A stretch of DNA of 64,000 nucleotides. Source: Mariniblastus fucicola. GTDB taxonomy: Bacteria > Planctomycetota > Planctomycetia > Pirellulales > Pirellulaceae. Below are positions 29,731 to 40,800 of this stretch, in pieces. Every line of letters begins with the position of its first letter. Within the stretch, counting starts at the first letter, position 1. The notes below the pieces were generated by a model. It was not told the origin of the DNA. It worked only from the letters and a program-made list of their open reading frames with translations, and did no database searches. The stretch spans positions 2,046,001-2,110,000 of the forward strand of contig NZ_CP042912.1 of the NCBI RefSeq assembly GCF_008087665.1. Reading direction: 5' to 3'. The translations under genes and the position numbers were made by a program.

Positions 29731-30609
29731 CTACAACGCGTCGCCGCAGTACTTGCAGTACTTCGCATCCGCGTCGTGGCCTTCGGTCAGGCAGCTGGGG
29801 CAGGAACGAGTCAGCACTTTTCGGCGTTTCGTTTCAATGATCTCCGCGGAAACAAAACCCGTCGGCACAATGATCAAGCTGTAGCCAAGCAGGATCACAA
29901 GCGAAGACACAAACTTTCCCGCGACGGACTTGGGAACGATATCTCCATAGCCCACGGTCGTCATCGTCACGATCGCCCAATAGATCGCTTCCGGGATCGA
30001 AGTAAACTCGCTCTTTTCCTTCTTCCATGCGTACTCGACTTCGTACATCACCGTTCCCGCCACGGTCACGATCACCATCACGGTCGCCAGAAACACAATG
30101 ATCTTTCCGCGCGAGCGCCAAATCGCGGAACCAAGTTCGTCGGCTTCTTCCTGAAACCAACCAAGCTGAAAGATTCTGAACACTCGCAGCAAACGCAGAG
30201 AACGAATTGCACTGAACGCACGACCGAAATCGCTGGCGTTGAGATACAGCAAAATGTAGTCAGGAAGGAAAGACAACAAATCAATGATGCCCCAGGAGCT
30301 GCGAATATATCGAATCGGGCGTCGCACACAGTACAGTCGCATCGCGTACTCGATCGTGAACAGAACGGTGAAACCCCAGCTGGCGTAGAACAGAGGCCAA
30401 TAAAACGGCCCCGGCCCGTGATCGTCACCGCTCCAGCCGATGTTTTTTACCGTTTGTAGACAGGCGACGATGATGCTGGCCACGATCGCGATCAACAAAA
30501 CCACGTCGAACACCAGCCCCCAAAACGTATCCGCGCCGAAAATGATCTGGTGCAATTTCTCACGCGCTGGCGAAAGCACGGGCGGTTTATCGATGTCTTT
30601 TTTCGGCAT
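29731..30609 (-). CDS. Voltage-gated potassium channel-like protein with C-terminal zinc ribbon
   Basis: A 292-residue six-segment channel. S4 is seen as SLRLLRVFRIFQL with arginines every third residue, and the selectivity filter is TMTTVGYGDIVP between S5 and S6, so potassium selectivity and voltage sensing are expected. The C terminus ends with a CPSC...CKYC double pair, a small zinc ribbon that is unusual for this family. ATG 30609 was chosen because the 29 residues before it in the longer frame are basic and unstructured; the choice is uncertain. The gene is convergent with the pseudoprotease gene. Confidence 0.88.
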   Translation of the reverse strand: MPKKDIDKPPVLSPAREKLHQIIFGADTFWGLVFDVVLLIAIVASIIVACLQTVKNIGWSGDDHGPGPFYWPLFYASWGFTVLFTIEYAMRLYCVRRPIRYIRSSWGIIDLLSFLPDYILLYLNASDFGRAFSAIRSLRLLRVFRIFQLGWFQEEADELGSAIWRSRGKIIVFLATVMVIVTVAGTVMYEVEYAWKKEKSEFTSIPEAIYWAIVTMTTVGYGDIVPKSVAGKFVSSLVILLGYSLIIVPTGFVSAEIIETKRRKVLTRSCPSCLTEGHDADAKYCKYCGDAL

Positions 30610-30775
30610 GCGAGGCGAGGGGTTGGAGGCGGAAGTGAGCCGGTTCGGGTGCCTGTTTTCGAGAGCTGATTTTCGGGAATCGGGTTTTGATGGCAATACG
30701 AATCTGCAACAATCCCCGATCGAAGGCCACCTTTATTCGCTCTCCGACCATAAATCTTGCCACGAAAGCTCACCT

Positions 30776-31522
30776 TTGTCGTCCCCGTCAACTTCTCCCC
30801 GGCTGCTGATCATCATAGCCACCTACAACGAGCTCGAAAATCTTCCGGAGCTGGTGCAGCAACTGGAAACGCTGCTGCCGACCGCTGATTTGCTGGTCAT
30901 CGACGACGGCTCGCCTGACGGCACCGGAGAGTGGTGCGACGAACGAAAGGCCACTGATCCGCGGCTGAGCGTAATTCACCGTCCCGGGAAAATGGGTTTG
31001 GGGTCGGCAACTGTTGCCGGATTCGAATACGGTCTGGCGAACGATCCGCCCTACGACTTGCTCGCAACCATGGACGCGGATTTCAGCCACGACCCAAAGT
31101 CACTGGTTGAGCTGGTGCAGTTTTTGGAAAGCGATATTCAGCAGGACTTTGGTGGCGTGATCGGCAGCCGCTACGTTCCTGGCGGAGGCATCGAAAACTG
31201 GCCGTGGATGCGCCACGTGAGTTCGCGAGGCGTCAACTTTGTCGCCAAATTTTTGCTGGGGTTGAAGACGAAAGACAACAGCGGTGCGTTTCGAGTTTAT
31301 CGCGCTTCGACGTTGAACTCGATCGATCCTGGCAAAATCGAAAGCTCAAGCTTTGCCTATCTGGAGGAAATTCTGTGGCGAATTCGAAAGCAGAAGATTG
31401 CGATGAAAGAGCTGCCGATCACATTTCGCGACCGCGAGCTCGGTGCTTCGAAGACAAGTTTAAAGTTGGGAGTCAGCGTGTTCTGGCATCTGCTGAAAAT
31501 TCGTATGGGCTTGGTGAAGTAG
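30776..31522 (+). CDS. Polyprenol/dolichol-phosphate mannosyltransferase-like glycosyltransferase (GT2)
   Basis: The 248-residue GT-A enzyme matches the DPM1 class that loads a sugar, usually mannose, onto polyprenyl phosphate. The start region LLIIIATYNELENLPEL, the metal site MDADFSHDP, and VIGSRYVPGGG are family motifs. It lacks the C-terminal membrane domain of longer relatives. No ATG lies close to the domain: TTG 30776 is preferred because it gives the normal length, whereas the far upstream ATG at 30440 would overlap the channel gene over 170 bases and add over 100 unrelated residues. Confidence 0.85.
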   Translation: MSSPSTSPRLLIIIATYNELENLPELVQQLETLLPTADLLVIDDGSPDGTGEWCDERKATDPRLSVIHRPGKMGLGSATVAGFEYGLANDPPYDLLATMDADFSHDPKSLVELVQFLESDIQQDFGGVIGSRYVPGGGIENWPWMRHVSSRGVNFVAKFLLGLKTKDNSGAFRVYRASTLNSIDPGKIESSSFAYLEEILWRIRKQKIAMKELPITFRDRELGASKTSLKLGVSVFWHLLKIRMGLVK

Positions 31523-31695
31523 TGCTAGCGTGATTCCGCACGACAGGCGTTGTGACGAAGCCGAAATCGGTAATGCCGCTGGCTGAGCATTCCCGCTGGC
31601 TGAGCATTCCTATTGTCGCAGCCCGCCCGAATCACCTAGAATTCGCGGCTGATACATTTTCGCCCGCCAATCGATTGATCACGGAAGATTCAATC

Positions 31696-33339
31696 ATGCG
31701 CAATCTTATACTCGTTGCCTTCGCCGCCGCGATGTTTTTTGTCTGTTCTGCTAACGCAAACGGTCAGGAATATTCGCTGCTGTACACAGCCATCGTCAAA
31801 AACGATGACGCATCGGTACACAGCGGTCCCGGCAAGTCGCATTATGCAACCCATCGGCTCAATCGCGATGAGCTTGTGCAAGTCTACCGTCGGGACCCCG
31901 GAGGCTGGTGTCTGATCCGGCCGCCCGAGCGAAGTTTCAGTTTGATTCCACGATCGGCAGTGAAGCTGCTTTCTGACGAAGTTGGAGAAATCAAAATCGA
32001 TGGCGTTGACGCATGGGTCGGAACCAAACTTGGCCCTGTCGAAAATCCCATGTCGCAGAAGAGCCTGAAGAAAGGCGACCGGGTCGCTATCGTCGGCGAA
32101 GTCAGTTGGCCAAACCCGGCCGGAAAGCCAAATGTTTGGCTGCAGATTGAGCCGCCATCCGGTGAGTACCGTTGGATTCATGTTTCGAACCTGCAGCTTC
32201 CGCCCGAGAAAGACACACGAACGGAATCGCCGTCAACAAAGCGCGAGCTGCACGATGACGAATCGCTCGATAGCGAACCGAGCCAGCAACGCTCTTCACC
32301 ACGCAGCCTTTCACGAGCAAGCCAGAACCAAGACGCCACCGAGAACTCGCCAACCGAACGGGATTACAGCGAACCGCCATCGTTTAGCAAATCGAAATCA
32401 GACCTGCGAACTTCGTTTGCCAAAGGGGCAAGCAGCTCTCAAGCCAGAACTCGAAACTCCAAACGAAAGATCGCCACCAAGGAAATTGGTTCCGGTTGGA
32501 AATCTGCGACTCGCCCGATCCCCGAAGTCGATCCAGTACCGCCACAGTTCAGCGCCAACTTCGCCAGCCCGAACAGAAACCCCAACGACATAAGAGTCAG
32601 CGATCCGGATTCGGGATTTGTCGAACAAGCGACTTTCGTCCAGGAAGCTGCCGCCGATTCCCGGTTCGAACCATGGGATGGCCGCCCTGTTTCTGCTCTA
32701 AGCCAGCCAGCACGGGCGCCGGACAGATTCGCTTCGCGAGATTCGATGGATCGACAAGTCAGGTCATATGTTCGAGACCAGAGCCAATCGAACCTCGCCA
32801 CGAACCGCACTCGCGACGACGGGTTTGAGAAGCTCCGCGAAAACTCGACGTTGATTGAGATCGAAGATCGGTTGTCGAAAGAGATGGTCAAGGAGCCTGG
32901 TAGCTGGAATTTGGCCGACCTGAAATTCGCAACCGAGCGAGCCAAAGCCAGAAGCGTCGATCCCGTTGAACGTTTGGCGTTCCAGCACGTGATGGACAAA
33001 ATCGAACGCTGTGATCAGCTTCGCAAGCACTACCAGCAAGCGTCTCCCTATCCTGCAGCGTCATCCAGCATCGGTTCGGCCAGGTCAGGCACCTCGACAG
33101 CCGGAACGCCCTACGACGCGGTTGGATGGCTCAAACGATTGGCAAACAGCAGCGGGCGGGTCGATCCAACCTATGTTCTGCAGGATTCGCTAGGCAATGT
33201 GACTCACGAAGTTGTCGGAATAGCGGGCATGAACCTTGGTCAATACGTTGACAAGCAGGTCGGCGTGATCGGACGTCGAGGTTTCAACCGAAGGCTGAAA
33301 CTGAACCATGTCACCGCTGAGCGAATTGTCGTTCGATAG
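31696..33339 (+). CDS. Secreted protein with two SH3-like domains
   Basis: A 547-residue protein with a signal peptide (about residues 1-23, ending SANANG). Two bacterial SH3-like domains follow: about 27-95 (VHSGPGKSHYATHRLNRDEL is the RT-loop-like start) and about 97-170 (ending YRWIHVSNLQL). Such domains commonly bind peptidoglycan peptides or proteins. The middle 170-430 is Ser/Arg/Pro-rich and probably disordered, and the last 100 residues form a compact region ending in RRGFNRRLKLNHVTAERIVVR-like basic sequence. A conserved planctomycete family is likely; the function is unknown. ATG 31696 gives a proper signal peptide. Confidence 0.75.
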   Translation: MRNLILVAFAAAMFFVCSANANGQEYSLLYTAIVKNDDASVHSGPGKSHYATHRLNRDELVQVYRRDPGGWCLIRPPERSFSLIPRSAVKLLSDEVGEIKIDGVDAWVGTKLGPVENPMSQKSLKKGDRVAIVGEVSWPNPAGKPNVWLQIEPPSGEYRWIHVSNLQLPPEKDTRTESPSTKRELHDDESLDSEPSQQRSSPRSLSRASQNQDATENSPTERDYSEPPSFSKSKSDLRTSFAKGASSSQARTRNSKRKIATKEIGSGWKSATRPIPEVDPVPPQFSANFASPNRNPNDIRVSDPDSGFVEQATFVQEAAADSRFEPWDGRPVSALSQPARAPDRFASRDSMDRQVRSYVRDQSQSNLATNRTRDDGFEKLRENSTLIEIEDRLSKEMVKEPGSWNLADLKFATERAKARSVDPVERLAFQHVMDKIERCDQLRKHYQQASPYPAASSSIGSARSGTSTAGTPYDAVGWLKRLANSSGRVDPTYVLQDSLGNVTHEVVGIAGMNLGQYVDKQVGVIGRRGFNRRLKLNHVTAERIVVR

Positions 33340-33422
33340 CGAACCGATTCGGACCCGCTTGCTGCGTTTGATAAATCGCTGCGTTCAGCACGGCGAAGTT
33401 CGAAGTGATTTAGTGCGGTCGC

Positions 33423-33458
33423 AAAAAAAGCCTGAACCGTGTCAGACACGATCCAGGC
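33423..33458 (-). terminator. Rho-independent terminator of the sigma-70 gene
   Basis: Read on the minus strand, GCCTG...CAGGC encloses an inner hairpin CGTGT-CTG-ACACG, followed directly by TTTTTTT (33429-33423). It lies about 70 bases beyond the sigma factor stop codon. Confidence 0.8.
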
Positions 33459-33530
33459 GATACCTCAAGCGGGATTCAAATCCGCTTTCCACGGTCAAGT
33501 GAATTGCTTTGTAGTCATATAAGACCGGTT

Positions 33531-35039
33531 CTACGTTGTCTCCGGAACGCGACCTTCCCAAGTGGGCTCGACGCCGTCAACGAAGCTTGCAAGTCCGTTG
33601 TTTCGGTAAGGCTGTTGCAGCTTGCGAACGGCCTTCGACTCGATCTGGCGAACGCGTTCGCGCGTCACTGAAAAGATCTTGCCGACTTCTTCCAGCGTGT
33701 ACGAATAGCCGTCAGCAAGGCCATACCGCAATCGAAGGATCTCACGTTCGCGATAGTTCAGATACTCCATCGCCTCTTCGATTCGCGATTTCAGAGCCGC
33801 CTGGTGCGTCGAGTAAAGCGGATCGTCGTCGCGATGATCTTCGAGGAACTCGCCGAAGTAGCTGTCTTCTCCGTCGCCAACGGGTTGATCAAGCGAAAGC
33901 GGAGTACGAGCCATCTTCATGATCACCTTCGTATCGTCGAGCGAAAGTTTGGCTCGCTCCGAAGTCTCCTCAGGAGTCGGCTCGCGACCGAGTTCCTGAA
34001 CCAGCAGCCGCATCACATTGCGAACCTTGCTCATTGTGTCAATCATGTGCACCGGAACACGAATCGTGCGGCTTTGATCCGCAATCGCCCGAGTGATCGC
34101 CTGACGAATCCACCATGTTGCATACGTTGAAAACTTGTATCCACGCTTGTGTTCGAATTTGTCAACAGCTCGCATCAACCCGGTGTTACCTTCCTGAATC
34201 AGATCCAGAAAACTCAAGCCGCGGTTGCGATACTTCTTGGCGATCGAAACGACCAAACGCAAGTTCCCTGCTGAGAGAATCCGCTTGGCCGCGTCCTGAA
34301 TCTGGTGCAGTTCGTTCGTTTCGCGGACTCGGCGGTCAAGCGTGGCAGGTGTTTCAAAAGTTTGATGCATCAGGAAATGAAGCTCGGTACGCAGCTCTTC
34401 CAGCGAACGTGCTCCGACAGATCCCGTGATCTTGGCTTCTTCAATCAGCTCACGAAGCTGCTGCATACGATCGTTGATTTCTTCAAGCTGCTCGAACAGC
34501 GGCTGCAGGCGGTTGTAGCGAAGATTCATTTCTTCGACCAACATGACACACTTGTTGCGACGTTGAGCCAAACGCTTCCAGGCCGCCCGACGTTGCTTCA
34601 TTGGAATCGACTTGCTCACGGACATGACATAGTCGGCATGGTTCAAAGCCAGCAGGTGCTTAAGTGTCTTCAGATTGGGAACCAGGCGAAGCATAATTCG
34701 CTTCTTTTCTTCCTTGTTCGTAACAGAAACTTCGATCGTGCGATCAAGGCGAAGTTTCTTGCGAAGAACCAGCTTCAACGCCTGATACGCACCGCGGAGC
34801 ATAAAGTCCGTTGCCAACATCTTGTTGCGGAACTTGAAGCGGGCTTTGTCGATCGCAATCGCCGCCGAAATTTCTTCTTCGCGAGTCAACAGCGGAATGC
34901 GGCCCATCTGCATCAAGTACATTCTCACGGGATCGTCGATCGCCCCTTCGTCTGACACTTTGATTTTTGACTCGGCTTCTTGTGGACTCGTGGTCGTTGG
35001 CGAGTCCGTTCCGATGTTGGCTTTTTTGAGTCGCGGCAT
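33531..35039 (-). CDS. rpoD: RNA polymerase principal-type sigma-70 factor
   Basis: The 502-residue protein has region 1.2 ([22 protein letters not shown], about 36-58, quoted in part), a long helical non-conserved region (about 65-240), region 2 ([20 protein letters not shown] and the -10 reader [19 protein letters not shown]), region 3, and region 4 with [20 protein letters not shown] that reads the -35 box. The acidic region 1.1 of E. coli RpoD is missing. This pattern fits the housekeeping sigma, although a close group 2 factor is possible since planctomycetes often hold several. Start ATG 35039 has GAGGAAAG upstream. It is divergent from the DnaJ-like gene. Confidence 0.9.
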   Translation of the reverse strand: MPRLKKANIGTDSPTTTSPQEAESKIKVSDEGAIDDPVRMYLMQMGRIPLLTREEEISAAIAIDKARFKFRNKMLATDFMLRGAYQALKLVLRKKLRLDRTIEVSVTNKEEKKRIMLRLVPNLKTLKHLLALNHADYVMSVSKSIPMKQRRAAWKRLAQRRNKCVMLVEEMNLRYNRLQPLFEQLEEINDRMQQLRELIEEAKITGSVGARSLEELRTELHFLMHQTFETPATLDRRVRETNELHQIQDAAKRILSAGNLRLVVSIAKKYRNRGLSFLDLIQEGNTGLMRAVDKFEHKRGYKFSTYATWWIRQAITRAIADQSRTIRVPVHMIDTMSKVRNVMRLLVQELGREPTPEETSERAKLSLDDTKVIMKMARTPLSLDQPVGDGEDSYFGEFLEDHRDDDPLYSTHQAALKSRIEEAMEYLNYREREILRLRYGLADGYSYTLEEVGKIFSVTRERVRQIESKAVRKLQQPYRNNGLASFVDGVEPTWEGRVPETT

Positions 35040-35358
35040 GCTTTCCTCACTGAAGATTCTCTTGATGTGAATCAGGAGTAAAGCAGGGATGATGCCAACC
35101 TTCGCGATACAGGCCGTTAGTTCGCGAAATAGCTCATTTCAAAGGAAATTTGAAGCAAATCGAAAGATTTAAAGAATTTTGTTCAAGGCACAATTGGGAC
35201 AAGTGTTGCATTTTGCCAACATCTGTTGCCGAATTGCACCCAGGTTGATCAATTTCAACGCGGTGTTCACAGACTTTGCGACTTCTATCCGGGGGGCGAC
35301 AGTCGTAGAATTGGCTTTTTAGGAACTGAACTCCCTCTGAAGACAGAAAACAGCCTCG
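35040..35358. promoter_or_regulatory. Divergent promoter region between sigma-70 and DnaJ-like genes
   Basis: A 319-base gap without a gene. It must hold the start signals for both neighbours. No CIRCE element (the HrcA operator), riboswitch or clear -35/-10 pair was recognised by eye. Confidence 0.4.
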
Positions 35359-36330
35359 ATGGCAGCGGACGACTATTACGAAGTTCTCGGTGTTTCGAAA
35401 ACAGCCACCGTAGAAGAGATTCAAAAAGCTTATCGCAAACTTGCACGGAAATACCATCCGGATCTGCATACTGACGAAAGCGATCGCGAGAAAGAAAAGG
35501 CCAAGCAAAACTTCCAGAAAGTCCAGCAGGCCTATGACGTTCTCAGCGACGAGAAAAAGCGTCAGATGTACGACCAAATGGGGCCCGGATTCGAGCAAAT
35601 GGGCGGCGGTGGTCAGCCGTTTCCCGGCGGGCAAGGCAATCCGTTCGGCGGTATGGATATTGATCTGAGCTCTCTGTTCGGCGGAGGCGGCGGGCGAGGT
35701 GCTCCCGGCGGCGGCGGAGCAGGTTTTGAGCAGATCTTTCGTCAGATGGGAGGCGGCGGTCCGCAGCAGCGAACTCAGGCTCCTGCCAAACCGGAGCCTG
35801 TCGAGCAGGAGATCACTGTTCCGTTCGCGACTTCTGTTCTTGGCGGCGATCATCAAGTCTCGTTCAAGCGAACCACGGGCAAAGTCGAAACGATCAGCGT
35901 CAAGATTCCGGCCGGCATCGAAAGCGGCAAGAAAATTCGTCTTCGGGGGCAGGGCGCCGAATCTTACAGCGGCCAGCGCGGCGACATGATGATTGTTGTT
36001 AAAGTGGCCCCGCATCCAAACTACGGTCGCAAAGGTTTGAACCTGTTGCTCACCGTTCCGATCACGCTTGCCGAAGCAGCACTCGGAGCGAAAGTCGATG
36101 TGCCGACGCCTCACGGTACCGTGACCTTGACCGTTCCAGCAGGAACTTCCAGCGGCAAGTCCTTGCGACTCAAGGGCATGGGTGTGCGAACCAAAGACAA
36201 GAAAGGCGACCTGATCGCGGAACTGCAGATCCAGCTGCCAGAAAAACTGACCGAGGATGATGAAAAGCTGATTCGCCAGTTGGAGTTGGCTTACGAAGAC
36301 AAGAATCCTCGTTCAGACATTCGCTGGTAG
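35359..36330 (+). CDS. DnaJ-family co-chaperone without zinc finger (CbpA type)
   Basis: A 323-residue type II Hsp40. The J domain (about 1-75) has the HPD motif at residues 33-35 that stimulates DnaK ATPase. A Gly/Phe-rich linker with many GGG runs spans about 80-140, and the two beta-sandwich substrate-binding domains follow (about 150-315) with VTVPAGTSSGKSLRLKGMG. The CXXCXGXG zinc centre of DnaJ is absent, so it resembles CbpA. No dnaK or grpE is adjacent. It starts at ATG with no overlap with its neighbours. Confidence 0.93.
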   Translation: MAADDYYEVLGVSKTATVEEIQKAYRKLARKYHPDLHTDESDREKEKAKQNFQKVQQAYDVLSDEKKRQMYDQMGPGFEQMGGGGQPFPGGQGNPFGGMDIDLSSLFGGGGGRGAPGGGGAGFEQIFRQMGGGGPQQRTQAPAKPEPVEQEITVPFATSVLGGDHQVSFKRTTGKVETISVKIPAGIESGKKIRLRGQGAESYSGQRGDMMIVVKVAPHPNYGRKGLNLLLTVPITLAEAALGAKVDVPTPHGTVTLTVPAGTSSGKSLRLKGMGVRTKDKKGDLIAELQIQLPEKLTEDDEKLIRQLELAYEDKNPRSDIRW

Positions 36331-36390
36331 ATTCTGGTTGGCACAGCCTTGAGTGTCATCTCGTCGAGACGCAATTTGCCGGCAGATGGA

Positions 36391-36415
36391 ACACAGGCTG
36401 GAAGCCAACGCCGCC
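36391..36415. repeat. Dispersed palindromic repeat copy, eroded
   Basis: CACAGGCTGGAAGCC followed by a changed right end (AACGCCGCC) matches the copy at 50388-50417. It lies just upstream of the flavoprotein GTG start. Its presence argues that this stretch is intergenic, not coding. Confidence 0.6.
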
Positions 36416-36441
36416 ATTTTTGGAAACTGACGAAAGCCCAC

Positions 36442-37716
36442 GTGATTGAAACTGAACAAGTTTGGGACGTCGTCATTGTCGGGGGTGGCGCGGCCGGATT
36501 GATGGCTGCCGCGTCTGCCGCTCAGCTTGGCAAGCGAACGCTGCTGCTGGAAAAGAACCGGAAATTCGGCGTTAAAATTCTGATGTCGGGCGGGACGCGA
36601 TGCAATATCACGCACAACACCGACGCTCGTGGAATCGTTGAAGCCTTCGGTCGAAATGGCAAATTTTTGCACTCGGCGTTGGCGACGATGTCTCCCGCAG
36701 ATTGTGTTGAGCTCTTTAACTCGTTGGGAGTTGAGACCAAAGTCGAATCGACTGGCAAAGTCTTTCCCGTCAGCAACAAAGCGATCGATGTTCGCGACGC
36801 GCTCGTTCGATACGCCGAAGACTCTGGCGCGATCCTGCAGAACGAATGTCCGGTTCATGGCATGAGTAAACTGGACTCAGGTGAGTTCGTGGTCGAATCC
36901 GATCACGGTTCGTTTCAATGCCGCGGTGTCATACTGACAACTGGCGGACTGTCGTTTCCCGGTTGCGGCACGACCGGCGACGGCTATCCATGGGCCAGGG
37001 GTTTTGGACACAGCATCGTCGAAACCGTTCCGGCATTAACGCCGTTGCTATCGCGGTGTGAATGGGCCAACGAGCTGAAGGGGCTCACCATCGATCCAAC
37101 TCGCGTCGAAGTTTGCGAGCCCGAGAAAGAGGGCGCAAAAAAGAAACGTAAGCCACTCGCCAAAACAACCGGCTCGCTGCTATTCACTCACTTTGGATTC
37201 TCCGGTCCCGCCGCGATGGATGTTAGCAGCGCCGTTGCCGGTCATAAAACTAAAAATCGGCTAACGCTGGTTTGCGATTTTCTACCAGCACAAAAAATGT
37301 CAGCCGTCGAGCAACAGCTTCAAACCGCGAAGTCTTCCGCGGGAGGTCGTTCGGCACTTCGCGTTGTCAGCGATTTGTTCCCTCAGTTTCCCAAACGACT
37401 GGTCGAGCAACTGTTGGCCCAGGCAAGCGTGCCGGTTGATCGACGTTTTGCTGAGCTTTCCTCACAACAACTGGCCAGGATTTCGTCTCAGCTTAAACAG
37501 CTGGCGTTTCCTGTCCAAGGCACGCTCGGGTACGAGAAAGCAGAGGTCACATCGGGCGGCGTGAAGCTCTCTGAGGTCAACAGCAGCACAATGGAAAGCA
37601 AACTGGTCGCTAATCTCTTCTTTGCTGGCGAAATCTTGGACCTCGACGGACCGATAGGTGGATTTAACTTTCAATCGGCCTGGAGCACGGGTTGGTTGGC
37701 CGGACAGTCTGTCTGA
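36442..37716 (+). CDS. HI0933/BaiN-family FAD-dependent oxidoreductase
   Basis: The 424-residue flavoprotein starts with an FAD-binding Rossmann fold (DVVIVGGGAAGLMAAASAA) followed by the family motif KILMSGGTRCNITHN, and ends with FAGEILDLDGPIGGFNFQSAW, which closes the flavin site. HI0933-type proteins occur widely; some reduce bile acids, but the usual substrate is unknown. The start is unclear: TTG 36349 opens the longest frame, but GTG 36442 is preferred because a repeat copy lies in between and the family starts near the Rossmann motif. It follows the DnaJ gene on the same strand. Confidence 0.85.
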   Translation: MIETEQVWDVVIVGGGAAGLMAAASAAQLGKRTLLLEKNRKFGVKILMSGGTRCNITHNTDARGIVEAFGRNGKFLHSALATMSPADCVELFNSLGVETKVESTGKVFPVSNKAIDVRDALVRYAEDSGAILQNECPVHGMSKLDSGEFVVESDHGSFQCRGVILTTGGLSFPGCGTTGDGYPWARGFGHSIVETVPALTPLLSRCEWANELKGLTIDPTRVEVCEPEKEGAKKKRKPLAKTTGSLLFTHFGFSGPAAMDVSSAVAGHKTKNRLTLVCDFLPAQKMSAVEQQLQTAKSSAGGRSALRVVSDLFPQFPKRLVEQLLAQASVPVDRRFAELSSQQLARISSQLKQLAFPVQGTLGYEKAEVTSGGVKLSEVNSSTMESKLVANLFFAGEILDLDGPIGGFNFQSAWSTGWLAGQSV

Positions 37717-37811
37717 ATTGGCCTCAAGTTACAACGATTGACCGATTTACACCGGTTAGAATGTGACTATCTTAGGGGGATCACTGCCCCTCTCGTTCCA
37801 GGAACCCTCTC

Positions 37812-40800
37812 ATGACTTCCAGTCGTTCCCGTTCTCGTGCACGTTTCAGCTATGGCCCTCTTGAGCAGAAAAGACTTCTCGCGGCCGACCTTTCTACCGC
37901 AACAACTGCCGAAGCGTCCTACTATCTTGAAGATTTCAAACAGGAGTCTGTTGCTCGTACCTACCTCGACAGCCAAACAGAAACGGCGGATCTGCAAACC
38001 GGCGATGTTGAGCTAAGGCTGGTTGAGATCCAGCGTGGTCTTGCGAGTACCGTGACTCGATTTCAACAAACCGTCCACGGCGTTCCGGTTGCTGACGCCT
38101 GGGTAGCGACCATCCAAGGTCCGACGGGCGATTTCGTTCACGTCCACGATCAAAGCGTGGAAGCTGTTTTTGATGCAAGTTGCGAACCTGGAAAAACCTC
38201 GATCAACTTTGAGTTGTCTGAGGAAATTGCTCTGGAGTATGCAGGAGCAAAAACGATGTTCGCCGATACGCGTGGCGAGCTGGTTTGGTTGCCGGGCGAA
38301 GGCAACGATAAGTCTGCCAGCCTTGTTTGGCAAACGACTGTCTTTGCCGTTCGCGATGGAAGCGTTGATGATGACCACGACCACGACGACGGACATTCCC
38401 ACAGCGAAAACGAGCACGGAGACTTTCTGACTTACATCGATGCGTTTTCTGGTGAAGTAATCTCTCAGGAGAACCGTATCTCTCACTTCACCGAAGGTTC
38501 TGGTGACGTGTTCTATCCCAACCCGTATCAAACTCTTGGAAGTGATACCGGGATCACGGACAACAATGACGCCAACAGTACTGCGTTAGAAAATCAGCAC
38601 ATCTCAGTGACGTTGGAAGGACTCGATGAAGGCACCGGGCTGATCAAGGGCGAGTTCGTTGACCTGTCGACGCTCAACAGCAGCACCATCACCGACGTCG
38701 ACGCCGATGAAGCTGATCGCGTGTACGAGTACACTCGTGACGACCCACGTTTCGAACAGGTGCAGATTTATCACACCGTCGACCAGATCAATCGCTACTT
38801 TCACGATCTGGGATTCGATGACGACACCGGAACGCCTAACGGTATCCGCGATTTTCCGACGCTGGCGAACGCTCACTGGTTCACAGATGACCAGTCGTTC
38901 TACTCCAGTGGAAACGACGCAATTCACTTTGGTGACGGCGGCGTCGATGATGGCGAAGACGGAGACATCATCGCTCATGAATATGGCCACGCGATCCAGA
39001 ATAACCAAAACGCGGCATGGGGTGGCGGCGAGATGGGTGCGATGGGTGAAGGGTTTGGCGACTATTTGGCGGCAAGCTTCTTCCAGAATGTGGGCGACGC
39101 AGCGTTTCAGGCGACTCACGCTGCTGCCGTGGGGGAATGGGATGCGACCAGCTATAGCAGCGACAATCCTCCCAACTTGCGACGTGTCGATGGCAACAAG
39201 ATGTATCCGACTGATCTGGTCGGTCAGGTGCACGCCGATGGTGAAATTTGGTCTCGCGCGTTGTGGGATCTGAATCAGGATATCGGTGCGGCGGCAGCTG
39301 ACCAGCTGGTCCTTGAGTCACACTTTCTCTTGCCTGGAAGCTCGTCAATGGTCACTGCGGCCGAGATGATTCTGATGGCGGATGAGAATCTCAATGGTGG
39401 ACTCTATGAGAGCAACATCCGGGCGGCGTTTGAAGCTCGCGGGATCCTCGAAGCACCTGAGACGATCGGTGTCGTTTCTTTTGATAGCTCTGTCTATGCG
39501 GTTGGAGACACGATCGAAATCGATGTGGCAGATGGAAACGCTCCATCAAACATTCAAGTCGTTGTGACAAGCTCCAATGGCGATTCGGAAACACTTTCAC
39601 TGACAGGATCAGGCAGCTATTCGACTTCGATCGTTTCTGTCGAAGGAGCCGTGACCGCTGACGATGGGCAGTTGCAAGCCGCAATTGGGGACACGATCAC
39701 GGTAAGCTACTTCGATGCAGATGACGGAGCGGGCGACAGCTTTACCGCGACCGATACTGCGGTGTTCCAGAACATCTCGGTTTATCATTCAGAAGATACT
39801 CCAACGCCGATCAACGACAACTCGACGATTACCAGCACCATTACGATTGCTGATGAAGGCAATTTGTTGGACGTCGATTTGCTGCTTGATATTACTCACA
39901 CTTGGGACGGTGACCTGACAGCGGTTTTGACCGCTCCTGGAGGCCAGCAGTTCACTCTGTTTGATCGAATCGGTAGCAGCGGGGACAACTTCACCGATAC
40001 GCTGTTTGATGACGACGCTCCAGATTCGATCGATTCGGGGACTGCGCCTTACACTGGAACGTTTCGACCGAACGATGCGTTCACTTCACTGGTAGGAACT
40101 TCGATCACCGGTGATTGGGTATTGTCGATCTCCGATGCAGCAACGCAGGATACGGGAAGCCTGAACAACTGGTCGCTCTACATCGTTGTCGAAATCGACG
40201 AGCCTGTTGGGCCGATTACGGATAGCAACTCTGCCACCAATACAGTTGCGGAAGACGCAGCAATCGGTGCTTCTGTTGGAGTTACGGCATCTGCGACGGA
40301 TCCTAATGACGACGTGACATACTCACTCACGGCAGATGCTGGCGGATTGTTCGATATCGATCCAGTCTTTGGTGTCGTGACCGTCGCGGGAGCGTTGGAT
40401 TTCGAAAGTGCAGCCACACACACGGTCACTGTTCGTGCGGACAGCGACGATGGTTCGTTCAGCGAAGCAGACTTTGATATCGCGGTGACCAACGTCAACG
40501 ACGCTGTCGTGACGACTCGCCAGCTGTTCTATCTGGGTTCTGACTACGACACGGGAGACGCTTTCGATTCCGTTGCGACAGACAAACAATTCCTGCTTCC
40601 TGGCGAAACGGCGACGTTTGCGAACTACTCGTCTTACTCGCTCGGGATCAACGGGCTGGCACTGGAGCTTAATGACCTGAATCAGGTTCCAACGCTCGCC
40701 AACATCGGAGACTTCTTCGACTTCAAAGTCGGCAACGACGACACGACTGCGGACTGGACCGATGCTCCTGCTCCAATTTCGCTGGACTACGTTTCCAACG

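Noticed and set aside
33465-33490. tRNA T-arm-like sequence (GGGATTCAAATCC)
   Set aside because: The five-base stem does not pair around a seven-base loop and no anticodon or acceptor arm can be built.
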